NCBI GenBank assembly: GCA_030605285.1
Contig: JAUWIQ010000033.1
Coordinates: 1 to 10,231, forward strand
Reading direction: 5' to 3'
From: Planctomycetota bacterium
GTDB lineage: Bacteria; Planctomycetota; Planctomycetia; Pirellulales; UBA7805
DNA length: 10,231 nucleotides
The number at the start of each line of letters is the position of its first letter. Position 1 is the first letter of the stretch. The translations under genes were made by a program, and so were the position numbers. The notes under the pieces are model-generated. The model saw only the letters and a list, made by a program, of their open reading frames with translations, did not search any database and was not told the origin of the DNA. This document shows, piece after piece, positions 6,937 to 10,231 of this stretch.

Positions 6937-8189
6937 TCGAATCGCTCCGGTTGGTCTATTAACGTCAACCCCAGCACCATCTGACCACGATCGGGTACTT
7001 CCACCACCTCAAAATGAAAGGGGCCCCAATCGCAAACGTCCCCGGCTTGTGGCACCCGCCCCAACGCCTCCTGGACTGCCCCGGCGACCGTGGTATTCTT
7101 CGTCGTTGGCAGCGTAACACCAAAACGCCGACTTAAACGCCTTAATGTTGTCATACCGGTCACCTGCCAGTGATCGGCTGAAAGATTTTGCACTGATAGA
7201 CGGCGAAAGAGTCGTTCGCTACGACTTGCCTCCTGAGTGAATATCGTGTCCAAAATATCATCAAAGGTAAGTATGCCAATGGTTTCTCCCAATTCATTCA
7301 CCACAACTGCCACCTGGGAATTGTGATCCAACATCTGCTCAAGTGCCTGCCCACCAGTAGCACACCAAGGGAGATAAAATACCTGCTGTGCATGCGATTC
7401 CAGGTTATGCCGTGGCAATCTCACCAGAGATTTGATCGAAATCGCCCCCGCCACTTCATCGCTATCTTTTTCCGTGACAAGGATATAGCCACTAGGTGTC
7501 AGACGGCCTTCCAGATTGTCGATGCCCACAGGCGGGTGAAACGTAAGAAACTGTATCCGTGGTCGCATCATCTCATCGACACGAATTATGGAAAGCGAGA
7601 CGATATTCTGCAGTACCGTTTTTTCATGTCCGAGAAGAACGGCATCGCTTGTGGAGAACGCCACGGCTCGTTCAAGATCTGTCACTTCCAGATAGGCTTC
7701 GGGCTCTAACCGCGGCCAGAAAAGCCGTCTCGAGAGAAGATTCGTCCAGCGAATTATCGGCAATAAGGGATCGATCGCTCGAATTGCTAGGGCCAGGGGA
7801 ATCGCACCCCATGTCGATATTGTCTGCGGCCTGAGTACCGCCACCGATTTCGGGAGCATCTCGCTAACAAACATGATCACAACCAATGCCCCAAGGGTGA
7901 ACATCCCTGCCAAGTCGGGACGTCCCATCCGCTCCAGACGCAGGGCGGTGACCGAGGTGATCGAAAAATAGCTGACATTAATGAGCAAATTCCAGAAAAG
8001 GACTGCCGTCAATAGACGGTCGGGGTCCGATAGTAACTGTGCCGCCGCCCGCTGGAGTCGATTGCCCGCGGCAAGTGATTGCTTCTCGGGGAGATTGAGC
8101 AAAAAGAATGCGGCTTCGCTGGAGGAAAAAAACCCCGATCCCAGCAGCAAAATACCCATAGCAAGAAGCCAGGGAAGCAGTTCAATCAT
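6933..8189 (-). CDS. CNNM (DUF21)-CBS-CorC_HlyC family membrane protein
   Basis: A 418-residue full-length member of the CorC/hemolysin-like CNNM family. The membrane domain (about 1-185) has SGFFSSSEAAFF (18-29), an N-containing second helix near 60-80, and SEMLPKSVAVLRP (109-121), where the usual G of GE..PK is S. A cytosolic CBS pair follows (about 205-320), with MMRPR at 207-211 and the second CBS around VAVVVNELGETIGILTFDDIL (293-313, cited by its ends). A CorC_HlyC transporter-associated domain closes it (about 335-412). In characterised relatives the CBS domains bind ATP and control ion export. The start is ATG 8189, with only a weak G-rich stretch upstream. It begins 19 bp after the permease gene and overlaps the next CNNM gene by 4 bp, so the three form one operon. 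Confidence 0.9.
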   Translation of the reverse strand: MIELLPWLLAMGILLLGSGFFSSSEAAFFLLNLPEKQSLAAGNRLQRAAAQLLSDPDRLLTAVLFWNLLINVSYFSITSVTALRLERMGRPDLAGMFTLGALVVIMFVSEMLPKSVAVLRPQTISTWGAIPLALAIRAIDPLLPIIRWTNLLSRRLFWPRLEPEAYLEVTDLERAVAFSTSDAVLLGHEKTVLQNIVSLSIIRVDEMMRPRIQFLTFHPPVGIDNLEGRLTPSGYILVTEKDSDEVAGAISIKSLVRLPRHNLESHAQQVFYLPWCATGGQALEQMLDHNSQVAVVVNELGETIGILTFDDILDTIFTQEASRSERLFRRLSVQNLSADHWQVTGMTTLRRLSRRFGVTLPTTKNTTVAGAVQEALGRVPQAGDVCDWGPFHFEVVEVPDRGQMVLGLTLIDQPERFE

Positions 8190-8208
8190 AGCTTTTAGGA
8201 TGCCCCCT

Positions 8209-9969
8209 TCAGTCTTCTGTGGACCTGCCGCTTGTCAGATCAAATTCGGAAATTGCGGGTATCAACATCGTCAACGAAGTGAACACATAGGTGACCGATG
8301 CCACCAGAAATGGTGCCAGCGTCTGCGCCTGCAGGTAGCTAGCAATTGCCCAGAAGGTCAGAAAGGGGCAAGTAAAGGCGGCGCAAAAAATCGCGGAGGA
8401 TGCGTTTTTTGCCCCCAGAGATACGTAGATGCCGACGCCCCCTCCGAGCATAAATGCTAGAAAGGGGGCTTGTTGGTAGCCGAATGATCCACTGAATGCC
8501 ACCATGATTCGCATGCAGGTTGCGATTCCAATGAACAGAAAGAATACCGTACCTAAACTCGTCGCAATCGCCGTGCGACTGTTGCCATGAATGAGACCAC
8601 AATGCAAACCGAGTACCGCGACGAAGAAGTCCATCACCAACAGTCCAAACCCGACATAGAAGGCATTCTCGGCACTCAGCCCCCCGAGCCACCATAAGTA
8701 ACTACAGCACGCCAAGGGTAGCACAACCATTTCTTTGGCGTTGTAAAACACGCCACCAAGTTTTCCAAAAATAAATTCCTTAGGGGTCAAATCAGTAACC
8801 AGCAGAAGATCCAATGTCTTTGCATCTCGCTCAGTCGAAACCGCCGTCACCGCCTGAGCGTTAATCAGAAAAAGGCTGATCAAAAAAAAGGGCAAAAGGA
8901 CCACCGAACTGCTTCCACTCTCCTGGAGAGAGTGCAATCCGAGCAAGGCAAACGCAGAGAGAACCAGATATCCCAGACGAATGGCAAGGACTCTACGGCC
9001 ATAAGCCCAAGTCCGCATTTCTCGCCAAAGCACCGGATAGGCCCAAACATGTCGACTCCGCTCCTTCCGCAGGCCACCGTCAGTCGCTGAATCAGCAATC
9101 GAGGGTAAAGATGTTTTTCCATTCGCCGTTCGCTGAAAAACAAAGGACGGCCTGATCAAACGGGAAGGGTTCCAGATACGGACCCGGAGAACCGAAATCC
9201 CGTTCAACAGCAACGTGGCCCCTCCACAGAACAGCAAAAACAGATACATCGGATCGGTCGGCATTCCGCCAACAGCTGCACCACGCGAACCCGGCTCCGT
9301 TACCGCCAGCACGGCACGCCAGGGACTGACCGCGATTGCCAGTTCTCGGCACTCCATTCCAGCGAGCGAAACATCCTGACCAAGATAGAAAAATACCTCC
9401 CAAATCGCAAACCAAGCAACCAGCACCAAGACCGTCATTGCCAACGCCTGAAATGTCTTTTCCCGCCAAAGTGCGATCGTCGAACCGAGGCTGCCAGCCA
9501 CCAAAGCTGTGGCCATCGTCACTGCAAAGGCATCGATCACTTGGGTAAGGTCCACACCGCCGACTAACAATAATCCCATAAAGAGAGGCAGTGCCGCAAG
9601 AATCAACACAAACACGGTAAGCATGCTTGCCAACAGTTTACCAATAACCAATTCCAAGTTAGAAAGATCAGTCATCAAAAGAAGAACCAGAGTCCTTCGA
9701 TCTTTTTCCTGGCTTATGCTACTGGCCGTAAACAGTGCGGCAAAAAAAACTAGAATCGCCAACTGCAGGGGGGCAAGGATCTGGAAAAGCATCGCACCAA
9801 AACGAGCAAGATCCCCGATGCTGCGGATCGTCTGGGTACCCGCGAATACGAGCCACGCCGTTCCCATCAGCATCAGCAGTGCGGCAACATAGACACCGCG
9901 CGCAACATAATGCTTCACTCGCCGGGGGGCCGTCCCCAGTTCACGGGCGAAAACAGGGCTAGCCACCAA
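8209..9969 (-). CDS. Duplicated ABC-2-type transporter permease
   Basis: A 586-residue polytopic membrane protein with roughly 12-14 hydrophobic helices and no ATPase motif. It is built from two homologous halves. Each begins with a PV..RE motif (residues 5-10 and 312-317) followed by a basic stretch and a helix. Each carries the ABC-2 cytoplasmic signature: QEKDRRTLVLLLMTDLS at 87-103 and TERDAKTLDLLLVTDLT at 379-395, both followed by an E...GKL segment. This is the layout of fused ABC-2 exporter permeases (NosY/GldF-like), so one chain may supply both membrane subunits. The ATPase is not in the window. The start is set at TTG 9969 with GGAGA about 10 nt upstream; GTG 9966 is equally possible. 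The frame is open to 10158, but the extra 63 residues are not permease-like. It heads the operon with the two CNNM genes. The substrate is unknown. Confidence 0.88.
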   Translation of the reverse strand: MVASPVFARELGTAPRRVKHYVARGVYVAALLMLMGTAWLVFAGTQTIRSIGDLARFGAMLFQILAPLQLAILVFFAALFTASSISQEKDRRTLVLLLMTDLSNLELVIGKLLASMLTVFVLILAALPLFMGLLLVGGVDLTQVIDAFAVTMATALVAGSLGSTIALWREKTFQALAMTVLVLVAWFAIWEVFFYLGQDVSLAGMECRELAIAVSPWRAVLAVTEPGSRGAAVGGMPTDPMYLFLLFCGGATLLLNGISVLRVRIWNPSRLIRPSFVFQRTANGKTSLPSIADSATDGGLRKERSRHVWAYPVLWREMRTWAYGRRVLAIRLGYLVLSAFALLGLHSLQESGSSSVVLLPFFLISLFLINAQAVTAVSTERDAKTLDLLLVTDLTPKEFIFGKLGGVFYNAKEMVVLPLACCSYLWWLGGLSAENAFYVGFGLLVMDFFVAVLGLHCGLIHGNSRTAIATSLGTVFFLFIGIATCMRIMVAFSGSFGYQQAPFLAFMLGGGVGIYVSLGAKNASSAIFCAAFTCPFLTFWAIASYLQAQTLAPFLVASVTYVFTSLTMLIPAISEFDLTSGRSTED

Positions 9970-10000
9970 GGACCGATCTTCTCCAATCCGACAAGGTTCG

Positions 10001-10022
10001 GCCCGCAGACATCTGTGCGGGC
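10001..10022 (-). promoter_or_regulatory. GC-rich hairpin in the permease leader
   Basis: GCCCGCA and TGCGGGC form a perfect 7-bp stem around an 8-nt loop, about 31 nt upstream of the start codon on the minus strand. No T tract follows, so it is not an intrinsic terminator. It could affect transcript stability or translation. Confidence 0.45.
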
Positions 10023-10033
10023 AACCAGCAAGT

Positions 10034-10039
10034 ATTCTA
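10034..10039 (-). promoter_or_regulatory. Candidate -10 box for the permease-CNNM operon
   Basis: On the minus strand this reads TAGAAT, five of six matches to TATAAT. The -35 position 17 bp upstream is poor (TTCTCG). A long A/T tract at 10084-10099 could act as an UP-like element, although it lies further upstream than usual. If it is used, the transcript would start with the hairpin at 10001-10022. Confidence 0.25.
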
Positions 10040-10231
10040 AATAGGATGGAGGGCGCCGAGAAGCGTGAAGTGGAAAATGGGCGTTTTTTTTTTAAAAAAT
10101 TGAGCCTGCACGTGATCAGGGGTGGGCCTTTTGCCTGGGGCCCCACGGCGGGCAACAACCCTGAGGAAATCGCCGCTTTACCGGAAATTCCACCGTGGAT
10201 CCGTAAAAAAAGGTCATGCCAAGCCGTTCCG

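Larger units (their letters stand above)
9970..10231. other. Leader and upstream region of the permease operon
   Basis: No gene is supported here. Short minus-strand frames at the very edge, ending at about 10183 and 10216, could be the last codons of an upstream gene but are too short to identify. The region holds the hairpin at 10001-10022, a candidate -10 box at 10034-10039, a run of ten Ts followed by six As at 10084-10099, and the palindrome TGGGGCCCCA at 10136-10145. Confidence 0.45.

Noticed and set aside
10136..10145. Palindrome TGGGGCCCCA
   Set aside because: A short GC palindrome without a T tract or nearby partner site; it is as likely to be chance as function.
9970..10158. 63-residue N-terminal extension of the permease frame
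   Set aside because: It is Pro/Arg/Cys-rich and not membrane-like, crosses the homopolymer tract and leader hairpin, and permease homology begins only at the TTG/GTG pair near 9969.
10184..10231. Minus-strand frame at the right edge that could be the C-terminus of an upstream gene
   Set aside because: Only about 16 residues are visible and three frames compete; no family can be recognised.

Overview
The window looks like a piece of a planctomycete chromosome (Pirellulaceae-like, moderate GC). This rests on family recognition, not on a search. The evidence is a small basic protein of a type I associate with planctomycetes, an FHA-GAF-AAA+-Fis activator, a long duplicated ABC-2 permease paired with CNNM/CBS membrane proteins, frequent GTG/TTG starts and weak Shine-Dalgarno signals. 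There are no rRNA, tRNA, CRISPR or intact mobile-element genes.

Left part (1-2797): a 5'-truncated remnant of an archaeal-type amino acid kinase (MfnE-like) lies at 76-417. A gene-free stretch follows, then a large plus-strand sigma-54 activator (685-2706) with FHA, GAF, AAA+ and Fis-type HTH domains. Just after it, between convergent genes, are three copies of a 16-bp tandem repeat (2729-2775).

Middle part (2798-5892): three minus-strand genes, transcribed right to left. They are a HisN/inositol-monophosphatase-type phosphatase (4306-5106), a short exported thioredoxin-like protein (3514-3936) and a family-2 glycosyltransferase of the TIGR04283 type (2798-3472). The last two are 41 bp apart and probably co-transcribed. 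A hairpin followed by seven Ts ends only about 16 nt upstream of the chosen thioredoxin start. Divergent from the phosphatase is an 88-residue small protein (5626-5892) with a clear ribosome binding site and a plausible promoter.

Right part (5923-9969): a tight minus-strand operon. A duplicated ABC-2-type permease (8209-9969) is followed after 19 bp by a full CNNM-CBS-CorC/HlyC protein (6933-8189). That gene overlaps by 4 bp with a shorter CNNM-CBS paralogue lacking the C-terminal domain (5923-6936). The arrangement suggests a membrane system in which two unequal CNNM proteins work as a pair, produced together with an ABC exporter-type membrane subunit. Its ATPase is not in the window and may lie beyond position 10231. 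The upstream leader (9970-10231) contains a GC-rich hairpin, a candidate -10 box and a long T/A tract.

The most noteworthy points are the coupled unequal CNNM pair with the duplicated permease, the terminator-like hairpin placed directly before the thioredoxin start, the uncharacterised 88-residue protein, and the decayed kinase at the left edge.
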